Positions 54,740 through 63,826 of a stretch of 64,000 nt of DNA are shown piece by piece. The position numbers and the translations under genes are program-made. Every line of letters begins with the position of its first letter. Position 1 is the stretch's first letter. Below the pieces are notes generated by a model. That model had not been told where the DNA came from, made no database searches, and was given only the letters and a program-made list of their open reading frames with translations. The DNA comes from Flavobacterium erciyesense (GTDB lineage Bacteria; Bacteroidota; Bacteroidia; Flavobacteriales; Flavobacteriaceae): assembly GCF_018069925.1 (NCBI RefSeq), contig NZ_JAGPXB010000004.1:186001-250000 (forward strand). The letters run 5' to 3'.

Positions 54740-55912
54740 TTAAATCTTTAGCGCTTTATTGATTATAAGATTCATTTTTACTAAGTAAGAATCCATATCA
54801 TAGGATTTAATTTTATTGAGATTAAGGGTTCCTTCCGATACTCTTAACTCTTCTGAAATAATTAATTTCTCTAAAGCGTCAAACAATGATGCCTCATCAT
54901 TTTCTATTAAAAATGATGAGCCTTTAAGTAACTCAATACAACCCGGATGATTTGTAGTTACAACCGGCAAACCATATAACATATATTCCATAACCGCATT
55001 AGGCATGCCTTCTATTCGAGACATTAAAACACCAATATCTAAAAGTCCCAAAATATCTTGAACCTTAAAACCCGAAAGCAAGGATATTCTGTTTGATGTC
55101 CTATTTTCTAAAATATTTTTTGATAACTGGCTGTACTTTTCCTGCGCGTAAATTTGATTTTCTATATTACCTAAAAAAACTAAATGTATAGTATCATATT
55201 TTATAGCTAACTTATTGAATACATCAAGTACTAAATCATGGTATTTCTCTTCTCGATAGTGAGCGATCATACCAATCACAAGAGATTCTTTAGGAATACT
55301 ATATTTCATTCTAAGCAAATCTTTATCAGCTTCTATATACTCTAAACTAATATATTGTGGCAAAACAAATAATTTTTCAGGATTTACTATATATATATTC
55401 TTAAACATATCCAAACAATTACTGGCATTACCAATAACACAAGGAATGTTATTTACCGCAATACTTTCAAAAATATCAAGACTGTTACTATCCAAACCCA
55501 ATTGATGCCAAAAAGTAAATTGAACCGAAGGCAACATTTTATATAAATAATAAGAAACCTTAGAAGGAAAATTCAAAAAAGGGATGATGATGTCGGGCTG
55601 ATAGGGTTTAATGCCTTTTCGCAATCGGAGAAGGTATTTTACAGACCAAACCAATCGTTGAAGATTTTTATAACTAAACTCTCTTTTTAATAATAAATAC
55701 CCACCTCCAAAATGCAAAATATTTTGAACCTGACATTCTTTGGCAAAATACTCAAATTCAGAGGTTGTTTCTGGCGAATAGGTCAATAAAACATTAACAG
55801 TACAATTGTATTTAGTTGTCAAAATTTTTGAAATCCCTAATCCTTGTCGTTCTGCTCCACCTAAATTGCCTTGGTGTATTACTAATAATATTTTCTTATT
55901 ATATAAATCCAT
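54740..55912 (-). CDS. GT4-family glycosyltransferase
   Basis: A 390-residue GT-B enzyme. ILLVIHQGNLGGAERQGLGI is the glycine-rich acceptor loop, VIGMIAHYREEKYHDLVL and IHLVFLGNIENQIY form the donor site, and E-x7-E is in MSRIEGMPNAVMEYMLYGLP. It follows the GT2 gene 55959-56783 by about 45 bases. Confidence 0.92.
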   Translation of the reverse strand: MDLYNKKILLVIHQGNLGGAERQGLGISKILTTKYNCTVNVLLTYSPETTSEFEYFAKECQVQNILHFGGGYLLLKREFSYKNLQRLVWSVKYLLRLRKGIKPYQPDIIIPFLNFPSKVSYYLYKMLPSVQFTFWHQLGLDSNSLDIFESIAVNNIPCVIGNASNCLDMFKNIYIVNPEKLFVLPQYISLEYIEADKDLLRMKYSIPKESLVIGMIAHYREEKYHDLVLDVFNKLAIKYDTIHLVFLGNIENQIYAQEKYSQLSKNILENRTSNRISLLSGFKVQDILGLLDIGVLMSRIEGMPNAVMEYMLYGLPVVTTNHPGCIELLKGSSFLIENDEASLFDALEKLIISEELRVSEGTLNLNKIKSYDMDSYLVKMNLIINKALKI

Positions 55913-55958
55913 CCTACGTAAAAGTGTAAATAGTTCTTAACTCCAAAGCAAAATAGTG

Positions 55959-56783
55959 TTACAAATCGTTTAATTTTTTTCTTGAAAACAAAAAAAGCCC
56001 CGTTCTAAGAAAAAAGGATGCTGCCTTCTTCCCTAATGCAGACTTTTCAAGTTCTGACAATATTTTAAATCGATTCGTTTGAGCCCATTTTCGATGCAAA
56101 GCCAATTCATCAAAATCTAAAAGATAACCACTAAAATAGGTTTCCATCACCTGCCTTCTTTCTTGCAAATGATTTCCTGTTGAACTTATCCCGTTTGCAT
56201 AAAAAGTAGATAATGTTTCATTTATTTTCGTATAACTGCAATTGTATTTGAACAACGCCAAAATAAAAAATTTCCAATCAGAAATAATCGCAAACGATTC
56301 ATCATAAAGCCCAACTTTGACAAACAATTCTTTTTTTATAAATGTGGTTGGATGGGGTAAAAAATCAAAATACAAATCAGAAAAACGCACTGCATCCGGT
56401 GCTGAAAAAACAGAAGATTTTTCTCTTCCCAGTACCTCCATATCAAAGCAAACCAAATCATAAGAAGTTAAATGAGAAACACTATGTGCTAATACCCTAT
56501 CACCATACAAATGATCCCCACTGTTCAAAAACAACAAATACTCCCCGCTGGCCTGGGCAATACCCTTATTCATGGCATTGTAAATTCCTTGGTCTGGTTC
56601 ACTGACCCAATAATCAATAGTTTCACTTTGACTCTCAATAAAAGCTGCACTGCCATCAGTAGAACCACCATCAATAACGAGATACTCAAACTCTTGCCAC
56701 GTTTGATTGACAACACTTTCAACGGTCTTTTTTAAACCTTCGAGGTTGTTGTAATTGATGGTAATTATAGAAACCTTCTGCAT
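55959..56783 (-). CDS. GT2-family glycosyltransferase (WcaA-like)
   Basis: A compact 274-residue GT-A enzyme. KVSIITINYNNLEGLKKTVE and LVIDGGSTDGSAAFIESQ are followed by QGIYNAMNKGIAQASGEYLL and FLNSGDHLYGD, where SGD occupies the metal-binding place of DXD. Small colanic-acid-type enzymes (WcaA, WcaE) look alike. Donor is not predictable. The neighbouring DUF5672 gene lies about 40 bases upstream. Confidence 0.9.
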   Translation of the reverse strand: MQKVSIITINYNNLEGLKKTVESVVNQTWQEFEYLVIDGGSTDGSAAFIESQSETIDYWVSEPDQGIYNAMNKGIAQASGEYLLFLNSGDHLYGDRVLAHSVSHLTSYDLVCFDMEVLGREKSSVFSAPDAVRFSDLYFDFLPHPTTFIKKELFVKVGLYDESFAIISDWKFFILALFKYNCSYTKINETLSTFYANGISSTGNHLQERRQVMETYFSGYLLDFDELALHRKWAQTNRFKILSELEKSALGKKAASFFLRTGLFLFSRKKLNDL

Positions 56784-56823
56784 TGATTATATATTATAAT
56801 TAAAAAAAATGCGATTTATTGCT

Positions 56824-57648
56824 TTAAAATTGATATCCAAAATTCAAAATATGAGGCTTCCAAAATTCAAAATTATATTTATCCCAAGCATGACAGCCCA
56901 TTGGTAACATTTGATTATTAATATCGAATAAATAATCCGGCTTAACTTCAAAACTAAATTTAATAGCATCATCTATTGGTGCAATGATAAAATCTACAAT
57001 ATATTTTGGAATTACATAAGACACAAACCAATCTTCGTTAAAATGTCTCGCAATTTGAATAGTATTATTTTTGTTTCTCCAAATATTAAAATAATCTAAT
57101 GGCATTCGAATTGTATTTAAAAATCGTTTTTTCTTAGATATTCTAAAATATTTATGCTCTTCAAAATAAATTTTCTGAATTGCATTTCTCATAGAGCTTA
57201 TTTTTCTCAAAGAAAAACCGGAATTACCTACACCAATAAAATCATTTGAAAGTGGTTCGGAATAACCAAAAAACCATGGAGCGCCAATGTAATCATAATT
57301 TTTATCACACCAAAAATCTAACTCATCTTTAAAAACAAAAGCATCTAATTCGTAAGTCAATAAATAATCAAACTCTTTAAATAAATCATAAAAAAAAGAA
57401 CTCAACTTTAATTTATTATACATAAAAAGGCTACTTTGCCAATTTGGCTCTATTTCAACAACTTCAAAATTGGGTACTACCTTTAAATAAGCTTCTAAAT
57501 TAAGGCCTTTAGGCACCATAACTTTTATGGCATGTTTTTTTAAAATATCAAAACACTGCTTAAAAGATATTAACTCCAAATTAGATGGACTATCGCTATG
57601 AACAGGTATAACCACCACACAAACTAAATTAAACTTTATTTTACTCAC
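56824..57648 (-). CDS. DUF5672 family protein
   Basis: A 274-residue protein of the DUF5672 group, which is often found in polysaccharide loci and probably is a glycosyltransferase of the GT-A type. The conserved segment is YLLTYELDAFVFKDELDFWC near 92-111, with the acidic ELDAF as a DXD-like site, then YIGAPWF and GNSGFSLRKI (a Ser/Gly-rich donor loop). Translation starts at a GTG. The preceding gene in transcription order is about 35 bases away. Confidence 0.8.
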   Translation of the reverse strand: MSKIKFNLVCVVVIPVHSDSPSNLELISFKQCFDILKKHAIKVMVPKGLNLEAYLKVVPNFEVVEIEPNWQSSLFMYNKLKLSSFFYDLFKEFDYLLTYELDAFVFKDELDFWCDKNYDYIGAPWFFGYSEPLSNDFIGVGNSGFSLRKISSMRNAIQKIYFEEHKYFRISKKKRFLNTIRMPLDYFNIWRNKNNTIQIARHFNEDWFVSYVIPKYIVDFIIAPIDDAIKFSFEVKPDYLFDINNQMLPMGCHAWDKYNFEFWKPHILNFGYQF

Positions 57649-57684
57649 GATATAACTTAAATTAACAACATGATTTTTTTGATT

Positions 57685-58683
57685 CTAAACATTTCCTGTT
57701 AGAAAAACTTTAATTATTTTTTTTAGTCTATTAATAATTTTCCTTAAAAAAGACTTCTTTCTAGGAGAAACTGCAACTCTTTTATTGACAAATAAATAAT
57801 AAACTTTTAGTTTACTGATTTGTTCAATATTATTATTTTTTAATAAATTATGGTATTTAAAAAACAAATTTTTCAAATCAGGTCTGGATTCAAAATTATA
57901 TCGAGTTAAATAGGAAGCTATACTAGTTGGATTATTATATTTATAGCCACTGAAATGAAAAAAACGTAATGAAAATTTTTCATTAACAACAAACCCGTCA
58001 TTACTAGTTTGTGTTAATAATCGTTCATGCAAGTTCCAATTTGCCATATTATAACCAGGATGCTTGAGTATAAAATAATCGTCCCACATGGCTGGTACAT
58101 AATTTATCCAAAGTTGATCATAAAACATAGTATTACTAAAATCACAAAAACCATATTTCAAAACCCTCTCATGCCACCAGTGTATAAAATCTTTTATTTT
58201 ATCATATCGTGCCAAAGCAATAAACCCTAAATTATAAATCCCCCCTCTTAAAGTATGGTAATCCGTTGGTGCGTATTCATCATCAATTGGCGAGCAAATA
58301 TGAGGAGTTAATACGATATCTTTCGTATCCAAAATTGCAATAACTTCTTCAAAATAACTTGTGACTAAAATATCAGGGTCTATATAAATAAGTTTATTAG
58401 CATCACAAGTTGTAAAAATATATTTAATAAATGTTGGTTTTACTGCCGTATTTAATTCTATAATATTGTATTTCTTTACAATACTTTCAAATTCTGGAAC
58501 TTTTATATCTTTTACTTTAATTATTTCAAATTTATCGAAAGCACTATAATCAAACGACGAATCAAATTCATCACACAAACCAATTATAAATTTCCAATCA
58601 GGATGGAATTCTAAAAAAGAATCTCCTAGAGTCTTTGCCTGAGCTAGATAATTATTAGAACAAATAGTAAAGGCAATATTCAT
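57685..58683 (-). CDS. GT8-like glycosyltransferase
   Basis: A 332-residue GT-A enzyme. It begins NIAFTICSNNYLAQAKTLGD, the start shared with GT8-type retaining enzymes. KLIYIDPDILVTSYFEEV near 96-113 carries the metal-binding DPD triad, and GGIYNLGFIALAR and FYDQLWINYVPAMWDDYFIL follow. C-terminal lysine-rich helices may bind the membrane. Donor sugar is unknown. Confidence 0.82.
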   Translation of the reverse strand: MNIAFTICSNNYLAQAKTLGDSFLEFHPDWKFIIGLCDEFDSSFDYSAFDKFEIIKVKDIKVPEFESIVKKYNIIELNTAVKPTFIKYIFTTCDANKLIYIDPDILVTSYFEEVIAILDTKDIVLTPHICSPIDDEYAPTDYHTLRGGIYNLGFIALARYDKIKDFIHWWHERVLKYGFCDFSNTMFYDQLWINYVPAMWDDYFILKHPGYNMANWNLHERLLTQTSNDGFVVNEKFSLRFFHFSGYKYNNPTSIASYLTRYNFESRPDLKNLFFKYHNLLKNNNIEQISKLKVYYLFVNKRVAVSPRKKSFLRKIINRLKKIIKVFLTGNV

Positions 58684-58750
58684 AATTTAGTTGATTACAA
58701 ATTGATTCAACAAAATATATTTAAAGAGATTATAATATTAAAATCTCTAA

Positions 58751-59614
58751 TTAGTTTAATATACTTCTGAACTTTTTTTTTAATTTTTTTAATAGTTTAA
58801 TTAAAATATTTTTTGTTTCTAAGATGGGCAAATTCCCTTTCTCATTAGGATAAATTTTTATTAATTTCTTAAAAAATATAATCACAAAAATATATTTTTT
58901 TATAGATTTAAAGTAAGAATCTTCATTTATAATGCGAGATATGCCAACCTGTTGATTTTCATGTATCCTATAACTAATTAATGACTGTGATGTAAACATT
59001 AATCCTTGTTGAGCCGAAGCATGCAATCCTAACCATGCGTCATGCCAATATCCTTCTGGTAATTCTATTGGCAAAATAAATGACTTTAATGAGTTATGAA
59101 AACAAACCGTTGCCCCTGTTATTTTATTACAATTTGCAATTAAATCTTTAAAAGCATTTTTATTGTTTTTCCATTTATTTTGAATCTCTTCAGTAAAACC
59201 CCATTTATCCCAGAGCATTGCATCTAAATCACCCCCTTCTTCATCAATTAATTTTGCATCAGAAAATAATAACTTACAATTTTTATTTTCATAAAAAAAG
59301 CGTTGCATAATTTCAACTTTATCTAAACACCAAATATCATCTTGATCTGCTAAAAATATAATGTCTCCAGTGGTTAGGGCTATTGCTTTTTCAAAATTTT
59401 TTACTGTTTTTAAAGTTTTTTCATTTATAAATATTTTAATTAATCCTGGGTATTTATTTTTATAAGCATGAAGAATTTCAATCGTAGAATCAGTTGATAA
59501 ATCATCACAAATTATAACCTCATCAACACATACGGTTTGTAATAAGATGCTATCCAATTGTTGCCTCAGAAATTTTTCACCATTATAAGTACAAATAGCT
59601 ACAGATATATTCAC
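58751..59614 (-). CDS. GT2-family glycosyltransferase (rhamnosyltransferase-like)
   Basis: A 287-residue family 2 enzyme starting at a GTG. ISVAICTYNGEKFLRQQLDS and VIICDDLSTDSTIEIL are followed by IIFLADQDDIWCLDKVE near 89-105; the ADQDDIW metal site is typical of alpha-1,3-rhamnosyl- and related transferases. CHFH-like segment TGATVCFHNSLKSF and WHDAWLG complete the family. It is AT-rich relative to the housekeeping genes. Confidence 0.88.
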   Translation of the reverse strand: MNISVAICTYNGEKFLRQQLDSILLQTVCVDEVIICDDLSTDSTIEILHAYKNKYPGLIKIFINEKTLKTVKNFEKAIALTTGDIIFLADQDDIWCLDKVEIMQRFFYENKNCKLLFSDAKLIDEEGGDLDAMLWDKWGFTEEIQNKWKNNKNAFKDLIANCNKITGATVCFHNSLKSFILPIELPEGYWHDAWLGLHASAQQGLMFTSQSLISYRIHENQQVGISRIINEDSYFKSIKKYIFVIIFFKKLIKIYPNEKGNLPILETKNILIKLLKKLKKKFRSILN

Positions 59615-59639
59615 TTTAAAAACAGATTTATATTTAATA

Positions 59640-60482
59640 TTATTTGAATCTTTTTTTTATGAAACTACTAAACAAATAAATAGGTTTTATAAATAGGTTT
59701 CCAAATTTATAGGATGTAGTGTTTCTAATTGTATTTGTAATACATATCAAGTAATTTTCTAATATAACCTTATTAATATCAGCTCCATTAAAAAAGGAAG
59801 TGGGTAATTCATTAATATCGTGTTGAGCAGCTATAGTTAAAATATACAAATGTTGATTAGCACTTTTACTAACGTTTGACTGATCTCCTGAATAAACAAC
59901 AATATTATTAAAATCGCAAATATTTGAAACTAACGAATTCAAATTATAAGCTTTTTGCAAATAAAATTTTGAAAAACTAAAGTGCTTTTTGGTCAAACAC
60001 TCAAATTCATCAAAATATAATTCCTTTACATGAAACTTATTTTTAAATTTTGGAATATCTGAATAATATTTTTTGTCAGGAGATGACATAATTAAAATAC
60101 CATCATCCTTTAAAACCCTTTTTATTTCTAAAAACATTTCCTCATGTTTATCATGATGTTCAATCGTTTCGAAACTAACTACAATATCTATTGAGTTTGA
60201 CTCAACTGGAATATTATCTGCGTTTCCGACAATAAATTTAAGATTATCTTTTAAATACTTTTCTTTTGCATTCTGAACAGACTCGAAATCAATGTCAACA
60301 CCTATAACTTCTAAGGCCTTTTTAGATAAAATATAAGAGCCGTACCCCTCTCCTGATGCTATATCTAATATAACTTTACCTTCAACAAAATCATTTGCTA
60401 TTGCATACCGATGTAAATGTTCAACAGTAACATCTGAAAAATCAAAAAACTCCAATCTTTCTCCTGTAGATTTCTTACTCAT
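59640..60482 (-). CDS. Class I SAM-dependent methyltransferase
   Basis: A 280-residue methyltransferase. Motif I VILDIASGEGYGSYIL lies at about 37-52, VIGVDIDFESVQNAK follows, and VSFETIEHHDKHEEMFLEI and ILIMSSPDKKYYSD are motifs II-III. It overlaps the start region of the wzt stop by 8 bases. In ABC-exporter O-antigen systems a chain-end methyltransferase often sits beside wzt and Wzt's C-terminal domain reads the capped end, so a terminating role is plausible but not shown. Confidence 0.85.
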   Translation of the reverse strand: MSKKSTGERLEFFDFSDVTVEHLHRYAIANDFVEGKVILDIASGEGYGSYILSKKALEVIGVDIDFESVQNAKEKYLKDNLKFIVGNADNIPVESNSIDIVVSFETIEHHDKHEEMFLEIKRVLKDDGILIMSSPDKKYYSDIPKFKNKFHVKELYFDEFECLTKKHFSFSKFYLQKAYNLNSLVSNICDFNNIVVYSGDQSNVSKSANQHLYILTIAAQHDINELPTSFFNGADINKVILENYLICITNTIRNTTSYKFGNLFIKPIYLFSSFIKKRFK

Positions 60483-61776
60483 TACTTTTAATTTTCCATG
60501 TTAATTCAGGTCTAATTATCCCTGGGAAGTGTCCAAAATAATTACCTCTTACTGTTTTGTCTCCAAACTCATCTATTATATTAAAACCAACAATATTCAT
60601 TTCATGAAATTCTACAAAAAATGGATTGTATCGCATAATAGCAAAACTACAAGTATAACTCCCCTCTGCAAGAAGATTTCCAGGAATAATCACGGATTTC
60701 TTATATCTTCCAATTGGCAAAGCTTCACTCAATGTTAACGATCTCTTGTCATGCGAACTTAATATATGAATATTTTCAATATTAAATAGATTAAAACCAT
60801 GTGTAAAAAGTTCATTTTCTTTTAAAATATCATATGTAAATTCAATGTTGATATCATCTGCAATCCCATGATTTATTGAAATAGCATTACTTGTATTGAT
60901 TACCTTGACCTCAATCAATTTTATAAAATCTGCATTATGATTTTTAATTATCTCATCACTCAAAATTCGATGAGCTGTTGTTTTCTCATCTTCAAGATAT
61001 CTTTCAATAATATGGTCAATAGAACCTTCATATTTTACCTTCCCATTTTCCAGTAAAATCCCCCTTGTACACAAACTCTTCACTGCCGCCATATTATGAC
61101 TAACAAACAACACCGTTCGGCCACCAGTTTTAGAAATATCCTGCATTTTGCCGATGGCCTTTTTTTGGAATTCAGCATCGCCCACTGCTAAAACTTCGTC
61201 AATAATTAAAATTTCAGGTTCTAAAAATGCAGCTACGGCAAAAGCCAAACGAACGTACATCCCGCTACTGTATCGCTTTACAGGAGTATCAATGTAGCGC
61301 TGGCAGCCTGAAAATTCGATTATTTCATCGAGTTTGGAGGTAATTTCTTTTTTGGTCATACCCAAAATAGCACCATTCAAATAGATGTTTTCACGTCCTG
61401 TCATTTCGCCATTAAAACCAGTACCTACCTCAAGCAACGAGGCAACCCGACCACCAAACTTAATGCTACCTGTTGTAGGAGCCGTAACACGTGATAAAAT
61501 TTTCAATAAGGTCGATTTACCAGCTCCATTCTTCCCTATTATCCCAATAACTTCACCGCGACCAATTTCAAAATTGATATCCTGAAGTGCCCACACATAA
61601 TCACTCTCCCCTTTCGTAGAACGATCGTTAGTTTCGCCAATTTTCAAGTACGGATCCTCTTTGCCACGTATTTGATGCCACCAACGATTAAGGTCATGCA
61701 TCAATGAGCCGGTACCTACTACTCCAAGTCGGTATTGTTTAGAGATGTTTTCTGCTTTTAATATTATATCCTTCAT
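60475..61776 (-). CDS. wzt: Polysaccharide ABC exporter ATPase Wzt with C-terminal glycan-binding domain
   Basis: The ATPase of the Wzm/Wzt exporter. Residues 1-250 form the ATPase: Walker A GKNGAGKST at 81-89, the ABC signature YSSGMYVRLAFA at 169-180 and Walker B EILIIDEVLAVGD at 188-200. A linker leads to a C-terminal beta-rich domain (about 285-433: NTSNAISINHGIADDINIEF ... GHFPGIIRPELTW), as in Wzt proteins that recognise a capped chain end. The gene is separated from wzm by an S23-type gene and heptamer repeat arrays, an unusual layout for this pair. Confidence 0.93.
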   Translation of the reverse strand: MKDIILKAENISKQYRLGVVGTGSLMHDLNRWWHQIRGKEDPYLKIGETNDRSTKGESDYVWALQDINFEIGRGEVIGIIGKNGAGKSTLLKILSRVTAPTTGSIKFGGRVASLLEVGTGFNGEMTGRENIYLNGAILGMTKKEITSKLDEIIEFSGCQRYIDTPVKRYSSGMYVRLAFAVAAFLEPEILIIDEVLAVGDAEFQKKAIGKMQDISKTGGRTVLFVSHNMAAVKSLCTRGILLENGKVKYEGSIDHIIERYLEDEKTTAHRILSDEIIKNHNADFIKLIEVKVINTSNAISINHGIADDINIEFTYDILKENELFTHGFNLFNIENIHILSSHDKRSLTLSEALPIGRYKKSVIIPGNLLAEGSYTCSFAIMRYNPFFVEFHEMNIVGFNIIDEFGDKTVRGNYFGHFPGIIRPELTWKIKSNE

Positions 61777-61794
61777 TCTTTTTTTAGTGAGTGG

Positions 61795-61968
61795 TGAGTG
61801 GTGAATCGTGAGTGGTGAATCGTGAGTGGTGAATCGTGAGTGGTGAGTGATGAATTGTGAATTGTGAATGCTGAGTGGTGAGTGGTGAATCGTGAATAAT
61901 TAAAATCACTTCTCGCTTTTCACTTCTCACTTCTCACTTCTCACTTCTCACTTTTCACTCCTCACTTT
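61795..61968. repeat. Heptamer repeat module, copy 1: (GTGARTS)n then (CTTCTCA)n
   Basis: About 14 units of GTGAGTG/GTGAATC type run from 61795 to 61896, then GTGAATAATTAAAATCAC forms an axis, then about eight units of CTTCTCA/CTTTTCA run to 61968 in the opposite sense. The two halves can partly pair. The right edge reaches the stop codon of the S23-type gene. The whole block separates wzt from that gene. Confidence 0.85.
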
Positions 61969-62309
61969 CTTTTTATATAATTTTTAAATCCAATCAAAAG
62001 CTTTTTCACCTCGATTAATTGCTGGTCAAAACTATCTTCTTTTGTCACAAAACCTAATCGTATGGCGATTAAATATTGAGTTTCTAGCTCTGATAGCGAG
62101 CCTATTGAAATTGAAAGAAATTGCATGAGCTCTTTATCTCCGTTTCTGGCCGCACCCTCAGCGATATTTGAAGGAATTGAAACCGCTGCCCTTCGCATCT
62201 GGCTAGTTAAACCATATTTCTCAGTGTCTGGAAACAATTGTGTCATTTGATAGACCTGAACAACCAAATCCATACTCTTCTTCCAAACCTCCAAATCCTT
62301 ATGATCCAT
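61962..62309 (-). CDS. Four-helix-bundle protein (S23 / intervening-sequence family)
   Basis: A 115-residue four-helix-bundle protein of the S23 family (TIGR02436). Recognisable are HKDLEVWKKSMDLVVQVY at 3-20 and the core RRAAVSIPSNIAEGAARNG, ending with LSELETQYLIAIRLGF. The family was first seen as ORFs in 23S rRNA intervening sequences and is now known as free-standing genes across Bacteroidota, often near repeats; the function is unknown. It sits between wzm and wzt, enclosed by two heptamer modules, which suggests it moved in with them. Confidence 0.9.
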   Translation of the reverse strand: MDHKDLEVWKKSMDLVVQVYQMTQLFPDTEKYGLTSQMRRAAVSIPSNIAEGAARNGDKELMQFLSISIGSLSELETQYLIAIRLGFVTKEDSFDQQLIEVKKLLIGFKNYIKRK

Positions 62310-62332
62310 ATATTTATATTTTAATGAATGTT

Positions 62333-62616
62333 TGTTGGTGAATCGTGAGTGGTGAATTGTGAATGATAAATGGTGAATCGTGAATAATTAAAAATCACTT
62401 TTCACTTCTCACTTTTCACTTCTCACTTTTCACTTCTTACTTCTCACTTCTTACTTCTTACTTCTCACTTCTTACTTCTCACTTCTCACTACTCACTTTT
62501 CACTTTTCACTTCTCACTTCTCACTTCTCACTTCTCACTTCTCACTTCTCACTTCTCACATCTCACCTCTCACTTCTCACTTCTCACTTCTCACTTCTCA
62601 CTTCTCACTTCTCACT
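62333..62616. repeat. Heptamer repeat module, copy 2, long (CTTCTCA)n arm of about 32 units
   Basis: A short GTGAATC/GTGAGTG arm (62338-62384) leads to GTGAATAATTAAAAATCAC and then to about 32 units of CTTCTCA with variants CTTTTCA and CTTCTTA, up to 62616. The last unit touches the wzm stop codon at 62617-62619. The same axis sequence is in copy 1, so the two modules are related. Confidence 0.88.
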
Positions 62617-63486
62617 TTAAACCGTATCAATAAATTTCTTTTCAGTATGATTAAAAAAAAGTAGCCCTATTAAAAAAACACTAACCGTAATTGTAACCGT
62701 ATATAGCATACCCCAAATCGGAAATTCTCCCGTACTCAGTAACATATAACGAGTAGCTTCTATGCAATACGCTAAGGGGTTGTATTTTACAAGCCAAGCA
62801 TAATTGGGCATTTTAATTGCAATTAACTGTAAAGGAAAAAAGACTGCAGAAATATACATGAGCAATTGAACACCAAAGCCAATAAGATACGTTAGATCAC
62901 GGTATTTGGTTACTAATGCCGAAATCATCATACCCAACCCAAGTCCAAGTACTCCCAATAAAATAACAATTAAAGGAAAAAAAACAGTAGCACTGTTAAA
63001 AGAAATTGAAGCATTCTGGCTGTAGTAATAGATAAAAAAACAAAGAAAAATAAACACCTGAATTAAAAACTTAGCCAAATTTGAAATCACCACTGTTAAA
63101 GGTGCGATAATTCGGGGGAAATAAACTTTTCCGAAAATACCAGCATTGTTTGCAAACGTATTGGAAGTACCGTTCAAACAAGAAGTAAAATAATTCCAAA
63201 CCGTAATACTAGCCAAATTAAATAAAAAAGGAGGTACTGTGCCTGTAGTAATCCCTGCTACATTATTAAAAATGATGGTAAAAGTGATACTGGTAAATAA
63301 AGGTTGAATGAAAAACCACAGTGGTCCGAGAACAGTTTGTTTGTAAACCGTTACAATGTCACGTTTTACAAACAAAAATAACAAGTCACGGTATTGCCAT
63401 ACTTCCTTTAAATTGAGGGAGAAAAATTTATTCTTAGGTGTTATTTCAAACAGCCAAGTGGTATTGGTTTGTTCGTTTGGGATCAT
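62617..63486 (-). CDS. wzm: Polysaccharide ABC exporter permease Wzm
   Basis: The inner-membrane permease of the Wzm/Wzt O-antigen or capsule exporter. [20 protein letters not shown] is the cytoplasmic coupling region, [20 protein letters not shown] starts the ABC-2 membrane domain, and about six spans follow to [14 protein letters not shown] start it at the ATG at 63486 (289 residues); the frame stays open 36 codons further upstream, over hydrophobic but unconserved-looking sequence. It is the first gene of the minus-strand locus and has its own promoter-like boxes. Confidence 0.92.
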   Translation of the reverse strand: MIPNEQTNTTWLFEITPKNKFFSLNLKEVWQYRDLLFLFVKRDIVTVYKQTVLGPLWFFIQPLFTSITFTIIFNNVAGITTGTVPPFLFNLASITVWNYFTSCLNGTSNTFANNAGIFGKVYFPRIIAPLTVVISNLAKFLIQVFIFLCFFIYYYSQNASISFNSATVFFPLIVILLGVLGLGLGMMISALVTKYRDLTYLIGFGVQLLMYISAVFFPLQLIAIKMPNYAWLVKYNPLAYCIEATRYMLLSTGEFPIWGMLYTVTITVSVFLIGLLFFNHTEKKFIDTV

Positions 63487-63826
63487 AGTTTTTGGATTGA
63501 ACTTTGTAAGGCTAACCAACAAATATGCTTGGGCCAATAAAGTAAACAAATATAACAATTTTAGGATGGTTTTAACAAATGCAAAAACAACCACTTATTG
63601 ATTTTTCGACTAAAATATCCGCTCAAATAGCAATGGTAATAAAATAAAGTGGATGCTTAGATCGTAGTTCATCAATTATCTGAAAAACAACAACAAAATC
63701 ACAAAGAATAAGTTAAAATGCAGTAAAAAGCAAAGTCTAAAATAATTACCTTAGCGTTTTATGGACTAAAAGCCACTACATCAGACAAGAAAAATAAAAA
63801 GATAATGAACTTAAAAACAAATTTAA
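63487..63826. other. Divergent intergenic region between wzm and the VOC gene
   Basis: About 340 bases without a credible gene; it carries the wzm promoter-like boxes at 63547-63579. A TACCTTAG at 63747-63754 is one mismatch from the -7 box for the plus-strand VOC gene but has no clear -33 partner. Nothing else is seen. Confidence 0.5.
63547..63579 (-). promoter_or_regulatory. Probable promoter of the wzm/wzt polysaccharide operon
   Basis: On the minus strand TTTG (complement of 63576-63579) is followed after 21 bases by TATATTTG (complement of 63547-63554), a perfect TAnnTTTG box. The wzm ATG lies about 60 bases downstream. If correct, this drives the first genes of the surface-polysaccharide locus. 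Confidence 0.5.

Noticed and set aside
62394..62616. CRISPR or phase-variable coding repeat
   Set aside because: It is a continuous heptamer array in non-coding DNA beyond the wzm stop codon, so slippage cannot switch a reading frame directly.
63487..63594. N-terminal extension of Wzm
   Set aside because: The extra 36 residues precede the family start [11 protein letters not shown] and overlap the best promoter-like boxes at 63547-63579.
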